The translations under genes were made by a program, and so were the position numbers. From positions 56,258,843-56,322,842 of the forward strand of contig NC_090282.1 of assembly GCF_037392515.1 (NCBI RefSeq): a DNA stretch of 64,000 nucleotides, given 5' to 3'. Shown piece by piece: positions 57,401 to 64,000 of this stretch. The DNA comes from Haliotis asinina (Eukaryota; Mollusca; Gastropoda; Lepetellida; Haliotidae). Below the pieces are notes generated by a model. The model was not told the DNA's origin. It saw nothing but the letters and a program-made list of their open reading frames with translations, and did no database searches. The number at the start of each line of letters is the position of its first letter. Position 1 is the first letter of the stretch.

Positions 57401-57485
57401 ATGGTATTAATATTAGTCTTTTGACCTTTGACATGCCAGTGAGATTTACTAATGACTCCCGTGAAGTGGTGGTTTCAGTCGCCAT
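38133..57485 (-). CDS. gene 2: vWA, MIB/HERC2 x2, WWE protein
   Basis: Spliced gene, 25 coding exons, 3456 nt, 1151 residues. Exons: 57485-57426, 57044-56783, 53950-53831, 53200-52811, 52125-51705, 50519-50479, 49694-49418, 49172-48993, 48846-48806, 48602-48495, 48167-48054, 47259-47137, 47044-46970, 43949-43837, 43354-43253, 43105-43016, 42738-42619, 41579-41384, 40925-40782, 40473-40388, 39715-39645, 39008-38986 (or 39073-39051), 38782-38614, 38499-38426, 38188-38133. Phases join throughout and match gene 1 exon by exon from the second module onward. ATG at 57485 has G at -3 and +4. Domains: extra N-terminal region about 1-150, basic repeat about 165-210, first module about 230-275, second about 278-400, vWA about 640-839, MIB/HERC2 about 920-1045, WWE about 1065-1133. 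Donor of exon 2 (GTATCATG) is weak, so the extreme N terminus is less sure. Inferred cytoplasmic adaptor; function unknown. Confidence 0.83.
38426..38782 (-). other. gene 2 exons encoding the WWE domain
   Basis: Exon 38782-38614 begins with an acidic stretch (PHAEEEEDSRPA), then VWRWHDGHQWRLYQDDLQVK and EYKRKKDGTCLVKKRDG; exon 38499-38426 continues SYRIYFKSMQEKSLQENIRH. W-x-W-x-D, W-x-x-Y and the closing strand fit WWE. The final exon (38188-38133) adds HVDNGELANLKVAESLQD and TAG. Confidence 0.82.
38920..39210 (-). other. tandem array of mini-exons in gene 2
   Basis: Five repeat units of roughly 65 bp, most with a GTATGTGTTTGTTTC donor side. Two are intact 23-nt exons with AAG acceptors and GTATGT donors: 39008-38986 (TGAACACTTG..., residues EHLIKDT) and 39073-39051 (TGAAGGAGAG..., residues EGEIKDT). 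A third unit (39138-39116) has the same length but AC where the acceptor AG should be; the outer two (38943-38920 and 39210-39181) contain stops in frame or lack a donor. Each intact exon takes one base in and leaves one out, so exactly one can be used. Confidence 0.65.
40130..40215. mobile_element. SINE 3' fragment
   Basis: GGGTTAGAACTGGTCTTCAG and GGTTGGAATAGCGCGGCGTT followed by AAACAAGAAACAA: tail of the abalone SINE family, in an intron of gene 2. Confidence 0.6.
40540..40605. repeat. (AT)n and (GA)n microsatellite
   Basis: About 12 AT dinucleotides followed by about 18 GA dinucleotides, in an intron of gene 2. Confidence 0.95.
41590..41765. mobile_element. diverged abalone SINE-like repeat
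   Basis: TTTTACGCCGCGCACTTAGTG, GCATCGATCTACACAACTGG, ATGACATGTGTCAACCAAGT and CGTTAGTCGCCTCTTACGAC blocks, beside gene 2 exon 18. Confidence 0.85.
41925..42200 (+). mobile_element. LINE ORF2 C-terminal fragment
   Basis: Plus strand reads MPRSYRPAFSKFRSCTAPLY, SETGRY, then CIQCSESVEDEKHVPLYCPM. The Cys2-x-His-x-Cys arrangement after an ETGRY motif is the C-terminal zinc-knuckle-like tail of several molluscan non-LTR retrotransposons. Truncated 5', lies in an intron of gene 2 in antisense. Confidence 0.65.
42345..42425. repeat. (GTGC)n tetranucleotide repeat
   Basis: About 17 copies of TGCG after a short (AC)n/(TG)n stretch, in an intron of gene 2. Confidence 0.95.
44035..46848 (-). mobile_element. 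5'-truncated jockey/CR1-type LINE
   Basis: Minus strand. 5' end falls inside the endonuclease domain (TKTTSTLLDPIIISEDVDVL then SISDHKGTYI), next a linker, then reverse transcriptase: KASGPDRISNKFLKN, SNYRPISLISCVGKVFERVM, YQSGFQSGHSTVHQLIEIYD, FCDVSKAFDRVWHKGLL, GVPQGSVLGP and FADDSSLGLSS, followed by the thumb and a C-terminal Cys-rich tail (CSCGYICENSYHYLFDC). The frame breaks at about 46357-46560 and 45531-45540, so it is inactive, yet otherwise well preserved, suggesting a fairly young insertion. Ends with a short A-rich tail near 44035. Sits in the gene 2 intron between exons 13 and 14, same orientation. Confidence 0.9.
47522..47790. mobile_element. full-length abalone SINE-like repeat
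   Basis: CCCGTGAAGGTTCCGGGGTA to AAACTAAACTCACTCACTC. Flanks CAGAGTACTAAG and CAGATTACTAAG (one mismatch) are a likely target-site duplication. Intron of gene 2. Confidence 0.88.
49965..50160. mobile_element. partial abalone SINE-like repeat
   Basis: GAGAGAGTGAGTTTTGC start, then GGCGGTCTGTGAATAATCGA, ATGACATGTGTCAACAATGT and TTAGTCGCCTCTTATG; internally deleted copy in an intron of gene 2. Confidence 0.8.
50735..50955. repeat. GGGTGT-rich minisatellite and (GT)n
   Basis: Plus strand is dominated by GTGGGTGT/GGGTAAGG units, (TCTG)n and GGGGGTGGGGGTGGGGGG. G runs are dense enough to form four-stranded structures. Intron of gene 2. Confidence 0.85.
51705..52125 (-). other. gene 2 second N-terminal module exon
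   Basis: 421-nt exon, phase 1 in, 2 out. Reads GRFGDGKSITFTWESSEMTI, then HFKVSEVIDNIYDFLLAGF, VQDIFKEYKATMNRIFFGSI, VIEVAHASQQSVQDM and CKVEVEISFESV. Corresponds in position, phase and helix/strand plan to gene 1 11670-11181 and gene 3 60335-60809. The GSIVIEVAHASxxSV part is the most TRADD-N-like of the three. Confidence 0.7.
52350..52565. repeat. 45-bp tandem repeat, about 5 copies
   Basis: GCTCTAAGAACTGTGGACAT at 52396 and 52441, GCTTTAAGAACTG at 52486 and diverged outer units; period 45. It stays open on the plus strand (RTVDISMPFDIFYAL-like units) because 45 is divisible by three, but it lies in a gene 2 intron, antisense, and no gene context is seen. Confidence 0.92.
52811..53200 (-). 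other. gene 2 exon with Arg-rich repeat and first module
   Basis: 390-nt exon. Contains 48-bp tandem repeats (about 53007-53125) encoding 16-residue units RDPRDTKMRDRGGTTI, RDPRDTKMRDRGGTTI, RDPRDTKMRGPEGPHI, then an acidic stretch and the module NIHFRKEVEGKLVQIGNCC with TIVDIRIDDQAMDRLASG shared with genes 1 and 3. Confidence 0.82.
53733..53762. repeat. poly-C and (CA)n tract
   Basis: Run of C followed by ACACACAC in an intron of gene 2. Confidence 0.9.
54220..55470 (-). mobile_element. degraded Tc1-like transposon
   Basis: Minus strand starts near 55400 with MGCFNTADRNEEIGRLQAGE and SKSEVTRIFNVDPSTITRLW (helix-turn-helix), a NERPRSERLRV hook and RYIRVTHLRDRHR. The catalytic half continues to about 54420 in several frames (ELVLVQGNLTANRYI near 54800; the complement of FQQD...NPIEH-type text lies towards 54450-54660). 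Several frame breaks; not functional. Intron 2 of gene 2, same strand. Confidence 0.85.
55690..56632. repeat. 53-bp minisatellite, about 15 copies
   Basis: Unit CCAGAACCAGGACATACTGT plus AATATGTATACCAGAACGAG and GACAGGTTGCACC, period 53 (units at 55894, 55947 and onwards), highly uniform from about 55840 to 56610 with diverged units on the left. Made of two half-units. Intron 2 of gene 2. Confidence 0.97.
56783..57044 (-). other. gene 2 exon 2, extra N-terminal region
   Basis: Reads INAKKKISLAKVRFSMAEEN, then RGRRNKLMVGKSNVLVDNES and NFDFYVVVAHAHNMASMIMS. No counterpart was seen in genes 1 or 3. VRFSM...VLVD loosely resembles the xFRx...VVDI module, so it could be a diverged first copy. Not recognised. 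Confidence 0.6.
57165..57285. repeat. (CATA)n tetranucleotide repeat
   Basis: About 29 nearly perfect CATA units in intron 1 of gene 2. Confidence 0.97.
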
Positions 57486-59021
57486 AACTAACGGTGGAGC
57501 AAACCGAAACTAGACAAATGAAAAATCAAAACTGGTTTAATCCCACATATACATCGAAGTAGTTAGTGCATACTAAAGGTGTAGATATGCTATTTCCTTT
57601 AGTGGTACGTGTTCATACGTCTGACTGTGTAATGTTTCTTACCCGCTGTTCTTGTGAGAGTATCCAGATGACGGGGTACTGGAAATCCCCAGTTTGTTGT
57701 TTAATTCTATGATGTGGATCCATATATAGGACATAAAGTATTCAAGTATTTGATAAAGGTTCAGTTGGTCAGTTTGACCTGGGTGTTGTTACCATACGTG
57801 TTCCTCAACAGACAGGTGAATTTCTTGTACGTATTGATATGCATGGACATGTGCTGATTTGTGAAACGTTACCATAGCCACCAGTGAAAAGAATGAATAA
57901 GGTATTCCATGGGCATGTATCTATGTCATGACTTGTTTTGATCAGCGGAAACAGTTTCGACATATATGTAAAACTAAAGGTTGGTTTTAAGCAAACATTG
58001 TAACGATGAAAATGGATTTCTACACATTGTAACAAAATCTCTTGTTTATTCATCACTAGACGATGGATGCATGCAAGAGCACTGTTCAATCACATCACGG
58101 CCTGTTTGTACCAGGAAGTAGCGCAAGATGACCCCAAACTGTCATTGACAGCTTGGATCTATATTTAGCACTGGTGGAAAGTCCTTGCTTGGGTTTCTCG
58201 GGAATATTCGTCTCTTTGAAAGTGCAGTGACTGTAAAGAGTGATAGCATGCACGGCGTTTTGCTCATATGTAACTCAGTTCCTGCAAGTGTAGCGCCCAT
58301 GTACCGCCAACTGTCTCACGTATAAGTATCTGTTTGGGTACATAACATACATGGGTGAATGTGTCTTTTTGTGCATATACATACGCAGTGATTTGCTTGT
58401 CGTTTAATGTTATCATTTAAGGATATTAGTTAGCCCGAAGTCCGAAACGTGAAACCGGGATGTCTGTTTAGTATAATTATTTGATCATTACAATCATCAG
58501 TGACACGTGATGAAAATCTATTTATAAATGAGGAAACTACAAGGGAACGAAAGTGAAAGGAGGCAGAAACAAGTGAGTTTATATCGCTTATATTGTAAAT
58601 CGAGCATCGCATTATTATACTCACAGTGTTGCCAGTCCCGACGTGCTGAAATGTTAGTTTTGGAAGAAATAATACGATTATGTTCACACCTCATCTGGCG
58701 AATATCTTTTAAGAGGATGTACTTTGATACTCTGCTTGAATTTCGTCCGCATTTCTTGTCGTTTTGTGACACAAGGGAGCTAACTCTATAAGTACTTTTA
58801 AATGTGTAATACATTTGCAGACACAGACAGAACTCGGGGCGTAGGCCAACCAGTCAATTCTGTTGACGCAACAGACAGAAATAATCCAGTTTGCAAACAG
58901 TGGAGCCCAGACATTGGCAGCTATCTGCGACGCCGTGTATCGATGGCACAATCCAGATCGGAATACACGCGCGCGCACGCAGTTACGCACACACAGACAC
59001 AGACACACACACACACACACA

Positions 59022-59057
<36 letters not shown>

Positions 59058-59299
59058 GGCCACTCTTTAAGCTCATCGTTTCACAATTTTAATAAACACG
59101 GAAAGAGATAAGATGGGAACTGAGAGGTTTCGTCAGTCGTTTGTCAAGGACATTACTTAATCATCCTTATGAAACTTTTTCACAGCGTCATAAAATCATC
59201 ATTATTCATATTTGTGCTTCTCTGAAGCTTCATTGCTTGGTTTATTATACCGTGTCGTTTCATCCTATTTCAGGTAGTTGTTGTTGAAACAAAGGAACT
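57486..59299. promoter_or_regulatory. divergent intergenic interval between genes 2 and 3
   Basis: 1.8 kb separates the ATG codons of two head-to-head paralogues. No further gene is seen. A (CA)n/(CG)-containing microsatellite lies at about 58970-59057. Any 5' UTR exons and both promoters should be here; no defined element was identified. Confidence 0.5.
58968..59057. repeat. (CA)n microsatellite
   Basis: ACACAC with GCGC and CAGACA interruptions, upstream of gene 3. Confidence 0.95.
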
Positions 59300-62200
59300 A
59301 TGATGACAGAACTTCATTTTCGAGAAATACGGAACGGCGTTGCCTTATCTCCCACCGACAGCCCAGTGGTCGTTGATATTGCATGTAACCAGGACATGGT
59401 CGAGATGTTGGATAAGGACGAGGAGGTTGAGGGTAAGGACAGAAAGATCTCTGTGTATAAACTGACGGCCACCACAGATTTTAAAAAAATGTGAAATAAC
59501 CACGAAAGATAGATCCATAACACACAATGAACAGAGAGAAGCTGCTTTCATCTGAGTACAGCCCCTCCTCCGCTCACGTCGCGGCCAACGACGAGCCGTC
59601 CGAGTCTGCACAGACGATATTCGGCTGTCAACTGTTGTTCAAGGAAAGGTCTGTAAGCCTGGATTTCATAGGACCCCAGTCGTCTGGCTACTGTCCATTT
59701 GCTTACACACGGTAACCCAAGCCATGCGCCGCTCGTAATGCCACCATAGGGAAGCGGTTTCTGCGCCAATGGGAAGCGGTTTCTGAGATGTCGCGTGCGC
59801 AGATACTGGTCTCATACTGTTACACGTAGTCTGCTTGATTATTTTGTTGCGTTTTTAAAAGAGTGAATGTCTGACAACTCGTTTTCATTGGTTTTACAAC
59901 CGTTCAACTTTTTTCCTGTTTGCGCGAAAATCATGTCAACCATATTTGGACAAGCAAGTGGAAAACTCACTGTTGCGTTTTGGTGATGTGTTTTCATGTG
60001 ATCGTGATTGCAGCTGAATTTGGAATTATTGGAGATTTCAATTTCAGAGTGGTTACGTGTTTTTTTAGCCCGTCAGTTTATCGCATCTTCATAATGTGAC
60101 GTTGAGATTGACATCTAGCGATCGATGGGGAAATTACCATCGCGCTGAGCATGCACTAGTTGCGTGGATATGTGCGCTATATAAATATACTGTAGTAATA
60201 ATAATTCTTAATATCAGCTGATTTTAAATGATAAATGTTCGGAATGCTCTCAGGAACTGGTCCCTATATTTCACACCCTAATCCCATGCTATCCTATTTT
60301 ATTTAATACATCTACATTCTTATGTTACTTTCAGAGACAGAACCACTGATCTGCATCCATTGGGAACACGATCCGGATGCTTCATACGTACTGTCCTCGG
60401 TAACTCTCTCCAGGAGTTCCCAGGAACAGTTGGACTTGCAACACGAGGTGGCAACATCGCTTGCCCGAAATACATCCATGCTGCAACAGTTTCTATCTGA
60501 CCTGTTCAAGAGTTTCGATGCCAAACTTGTTGCGGTCAAATATGCTCCTCTCCAATTCATACTGCAACACAACGACAGAGAATCGATGGCGTCAATGGCC
60601 CGGAATTCAACTGTCTTGCAGGCCATATTCAAGGAAATGATGTCCTCCAGCTGCAGCATCCTGCCTCCAGTGCAGCTGCGGATGAAGATTTTCAACTCAT
60701 CCCTTCCACCCTGTGCTGTCTTGAAGCGCGAGTGTTTCCTCCAAGCAGACCATGCATTCCGAACAGATTTTATGAACATTCCGTGTCCTCAGAGTATGGA
60801 CCGGACAGTGTAAGGTCCTTACTTACTAAGCTATGACATGTGTCCAGGAAGGGCCCTGTTAATATCTATTTGGGTTTCGTGTATTTACCACTCTGACATC
60901 ATTCTAATGCATATATGTGTAAATGTAACAGTATACCAATAAGCAGTCGTGTGGTAACGTGTTAATTAAAGTTTGTCGACCCAATGGACAAAATGTTCTT
61001 TGAACGATACATTGTACAGTTATACCGTTTCTACTAGCATGGTGAGTTGCTTTGTGACTAAATGTATCCAATATGGGATTTTGTTCTAGCAATACCAGAT
61101 GGAGGAGTAGGATATGTATGTTAGAGAATTAGTAGCATGCCAATAATTAACCCGTGTCTTTCATTCACAGATCTACAGATACAATACTACAAGACATCGA
61201 AGGCGAAAATCAGGAATCCATTGGGAAACGTTTCATTTCTCTGGAACATGAGATGTCCGAGCAGAGAAGAATAATTGAGGCACACGCAAGGGAGCAAAGA
61301 GAACAAACGTATGAAATCCGAGAGGCTCTGTCCATGATCACACAGCGCATCAGAGGCGACTCCGAGAACGATGTACCACTGGTAACCCTTGGTCAGCTTG
61401 TGTCCGTTAATGACAAGACGAAACCAAGCGAGCATTCCTCTGTAGAGACATCTTCTCCGATGAAGGAGCTTGACATCAGTAAATGCGGTCCCCAACATGA
61501 CCCAAAACGCACTGACACTTCAGATAGCAGCCTAAGAGAGGAACAAGTTCAAGGAAATCCCGATGAACGGGAACCTGGTGCACCAACGCATTCCAAAGAG
61601 ATTAGAAGGTGTTGTATGGCATAAATAAATAAATCAGTATAAATCAGTATATTCGATATATAAAACTTATATGGATACATACTAATAATTCCAACTCAAT
61701 TTGCGTGACATTTACTTTTAATTAACATCAGTAATAATTATACAATAGTTTACCGTCAAAGGTACATATACAGTCTGCTGTGTTAGAAGTTGTGGATGTT
61801 TACTGTCAAAAGTACATATACAGTCTGCTGTGTTATAAGGTGTCGATGTTTACTGTCAAAAGTACACATACAGTCTGCTGTGTTAGAAGGTGTGGATGTT
61901 TACTATCAAATGTACATATACAGTCTGCTCTCCTAGAAGGTGTGGATGTTTACTGTCAAAGGTACACATACATTGTGATGTGTTAGAAGGTCTGGATGTT
62001 CTGGTGACAAAGGGATCTTGGAAGAAGGAGGGAAGATGAGGGAAGTACTAGCTGAAATTAAGGCAGCTCTAGCCAAACATTACCAAGTGGGCAAAATCTG
62101 GGATTGTGTGGAGAAGACTTTGGATGAAGGTAATACAAGATTTAGGAACCACATATAAGTAAGAATGTCGCATTGCAAAGTGAATATGTACTGTAAATTG

Positions 62201-64000
62201 ATGCAGAGACGACACTGACAACCACACTGCCAACATATCTGTTGGTTCCTTTGACAGAGGGTTCTCCGCATCCAAAAGCGAGAGGCGTCATGAACACCGT
62301 CTTGTGTCTAGACACATCATCCAGTATTGGGGAAGAGGGGCTTGAGGACATGAAGCGTCACCTTGAAGTGTTCATTGATAGTAAGAAACGTATTGTTAAT
62401 GTTGAAGGTGATGAGAATCTCTTCAGAAACATGATTGTCCATCGAGCAAAGCAGGAAGTCATTGTTAAAGTTACAAGTAACCTGTGCTCTGTTTAACGTA
62501 TTTCAGATCGGGGAGTGCCGCAAATTTTATAAACACATCTCTAGCTAAGTCTCAGTGATCCACGTCCACCATACACCTGACATTCTGCTGACTGTAGAAA
62601 CAAACACTCGTGTGTAGTTAACGTATTTTATAATGTGAAATAATGTGTCTTCGAACCAGACATAGAAGAATCTGCGGAGGATCTGGAACAGGAGGAAAAC
62701 CTTGCTGTTGTCACATTTGGAGGTGGGGCCTCGATTCTGCATCCCATCTCGAACGATTATGGCAGTGTAAGAGATGTGATAGGTGAGGCGCCGTGGTCAG
62801 TGGTAAGAAACGTATTGAAACTGAAGGAAGGTAATTATGTGTAACCTTTACAACATAAAACATTTAAAATTATGCAATGGAAAGTACTTACGTTATCACA
62901 TTGATGCATATATGCAAACCACACTCCTGCAGTTAGCTCTGACTCTCTGCGCAGGAAACCTCTGTGAATATCTTTCTCGCCAAACATTTAAACAGCGTAT
63001 AGGCCTTGGGGAGACGTTTCACAGTATTTAGCAATACTTCGATCGTCATATGTCATATATAACATCTCCTGTTTCAGAGAAGATTGAGCTTGGTGGATCG
63101 TCTCCTCTACTTCAAGGACTGTTGGTCAGTGTTGCATCATTAGCTCTCGGTATGTCACATTGTATCAAAAGCACCATGCCTTATATCAGTGTAAGATTAC
63201 ACGTTTGAGGACATTGTTGATATTGATTAGTATTTCAGACCATGTTGTTGTTTTGGGTTACAAGGACAAGGTGGTAGTGGTTCGGAGATATCTCAACTCT
63301 CGCGGATCATTGTTATGACAGATGGTCTTGTGACAGGAGAAAGAACTGCTTCTGATACTGACACAAAAACCACATGGTTGTCCCAACAGGTACGTACACT
63401 CTTTAGTACACTACACAGACTTACCGATAGTAACGGATTTGTCTGTTTGACGCATTCAGCCTATTCTACCTATTTGGCGGCTTTCCATAAATAATCGTGT
63501 CTGGTCCAGACAGTCTTATGGTAACTCATGACAAACTACATTATGCCGACTTATATGTCTCAATTAGAAATAAAGTCATTCATCAATATTCCAGCTATAT
63601 GGCGGCGGTCCAAAAATATTCGAATCTAGACCAGACAATCTTTTGGTAACTGATGACAAACTACATTATGGCGACTTTAAGATGACACCCTATATGTCTA
63701 AATAAGAAATATAAAACAATTTCTTTAGGACAAGAACTGTCTTCTGTCGACACTGAGGATCTTAAGACCGAAAGAGACGACATGCGAGGTGATGGGTGCC
63801 ATGGTGTGGATCCCTGTGGGAGATGCCAACTCGGTAATGAGTGTTTTTTTACTTTGTCCCTCAACAGTTCATAATCGAAAATTACATAATGCTCACTGTT
63901 TGTGTCATAAATGAAAACGTGTTATGTGTGTGGTGTGTTTACTTGACAGACATTTCTACAAGACGTGGTCAGTTGGTCAAATGGGAATCTTTTGAACGGA
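59300..64000 (+). CDS. gene 3: vWA-domain paralogue, 3' end outside window
   Basis: Plus-strand member of the same family, at least ten exons: 59300-59432, 60335-60809, 61171-61608, 61987-62129, 62258-62380, 62660-62782, 63078-63149, 63265-63389, 63729-63833 and 63950 onward; 596 residues in the window, all joins in phase. ATG at 59300 (A at -3) is followed by a second ATG. Contents: first module about 5-44, second module about 45-200, coiled coil about 205-260 with a Ser/Pro-rich tail, helical segment EVLAEIKAALAKHYQ, and vWA with VLCLDTSSSIGEEGL, NLAVVTFGGGASI, LGGSSPLLQGLLVS, SRIIVMTDGLVTGE and MVWIPVGDANS. The vWA end starts at the window edge (TFLQDVVSWSNGNLL). MIB/HERC2 and WWE domains are expected beyond the edge but not seen. 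Exon 4 has a weak acceptor. Confidence 0.85.
60335..60809 (+). other. gene 3 second N-terminal module exon
   Basis: 475-nt exon. Reads SYVLSSVTLSRSSQEQLDLQ, LQQFLSDLFKSFDAKLVAVK, YAPLQFILQHNDRESMASMA and LPPVQLRMKIFNSSLPP. Same phases (1 in, 2 out) and same strand-His-helix-strand plan as genes 1 and 2. Confidence 0.68.
61748..61995. repeat. 50-bp tandem array abutting gene 3 exon 4
   Basis: About five units of TTTACTGTCAAAAGTACATA / CAGTCTGCTGTGTTAGAAGG, period about 50. The last unit supplies the TTAG|AAGG acceptor used for exon 4 at 61987. Confidence 0.9.
62258..64000 (+). other. gene 3 exons encoding the vWA domain
   Basis: 62258-62380 carries DTSSS; 62660-62782 (123 nt, equal to genes 1 and 2) carries NLAVVTFGG; 63078-63149 carries GGSSPL; 63265-63389 carries VMTDG; 63729-63833 (105 nt, equal to gene 1) carries WIPVGDAN. 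Complete metal site except Ser for Thr, as in the paralogues. Confidence 0.9.
63455..63690. mobile_element. two adjacent partial SINE-like repeats
   Basis: Two similar segments (about 63455-63565 and 63588-63690) share TATTTGGCGGC-type and CCATAAATAATCGTGTCTGG / GACAATCTTTTGGTAACTG blocks, and both run into ATGACAAACTACATTATG. This common flank indicates a tandem duplication after insertion. Intron 8 of gene 3. Confidence 0.7.

Overview
The window looks like nuclear DNA of a gastropod mollusc, most probably an abalone (Haliotis). Genes are AT-leaning and split into many short exons with GT-AG introns. The window also carries about a dozen copies of a short interspersed repeat with a ctcactcactc end, a gtaaaac tail and a ctggaatattgct core, which I know from abalone genomes. 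This identification rests on memory of the repeat family, not on a search.

Layout. 1-3300: minisatellite and microsatellites, then unassigned sequence with a possible terminal exon. 3331-14029 (minus): gene 1, 21 exons, 1084 codons. 14.7-15.4 kb: a 64-bp satellite and a SINE. 15.7-26.7 kb (minus): a C2H2 zinc-finger gene (4 coding exons, 1207 codons, about 23 fingers) with a long AT-rich 3' region and an intronic inverted-repeat element. 26.8-38.0 kb: no recognised host gene; Tc1 and MULE-type transposon remains, SINEs and an E-box-bearing 61-bp satellite. 38133-57485 (minus): gene 2, 25 exons, 1151 codons; its introns hold a 5'-truncated LINE, a LINE tail, a broken Tc1 element, SINEs and minisatellites. 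57.5-59.3 kb: shared divergent promoter interval. 59300-64000 (plus): gene 3, same family, running off the right edge.

Genes 1, 2 and 3 are paralogues. Each starts with a small unrecognised module (xFRE/K...VVDI...), followed by a second unrecognised alpha/beta-like module (distantly reminiscent of TRADD-N), a coiled-coil or low-complexity linker and a von Willebrand factor A domain with a DxSxS metal site. Genes 1 and 2 then show two MIB/HERC2 domains and a C-terminal WWE domain; gene 3 is cut off inside its vWA region. I assembled the exons by hand. Splice phases join at every junction and both complete models are exact multiples of three, with intron phases matching between paralogues. That is strong internal evidence for the models. 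MIB/HERC2 and WWE are known mainly from ubiquitin and ADP-ribose biology, and no RING or HECT domain was seen. A role as a ubiquitin/ADP-ribose-linked adaptor, possibly in innate immunity, is inference only.

Points of most interest: the paralogue cluster and its two undescribed N-terminal modules; an array of 23-nt mini-exons in gene 2 whose phases allow only one to be used at a time; a SINE insertion whose target-site duplication copied a 5' splice site in gene 1; and a tandem array in gene 3 built around a 3' splice site.
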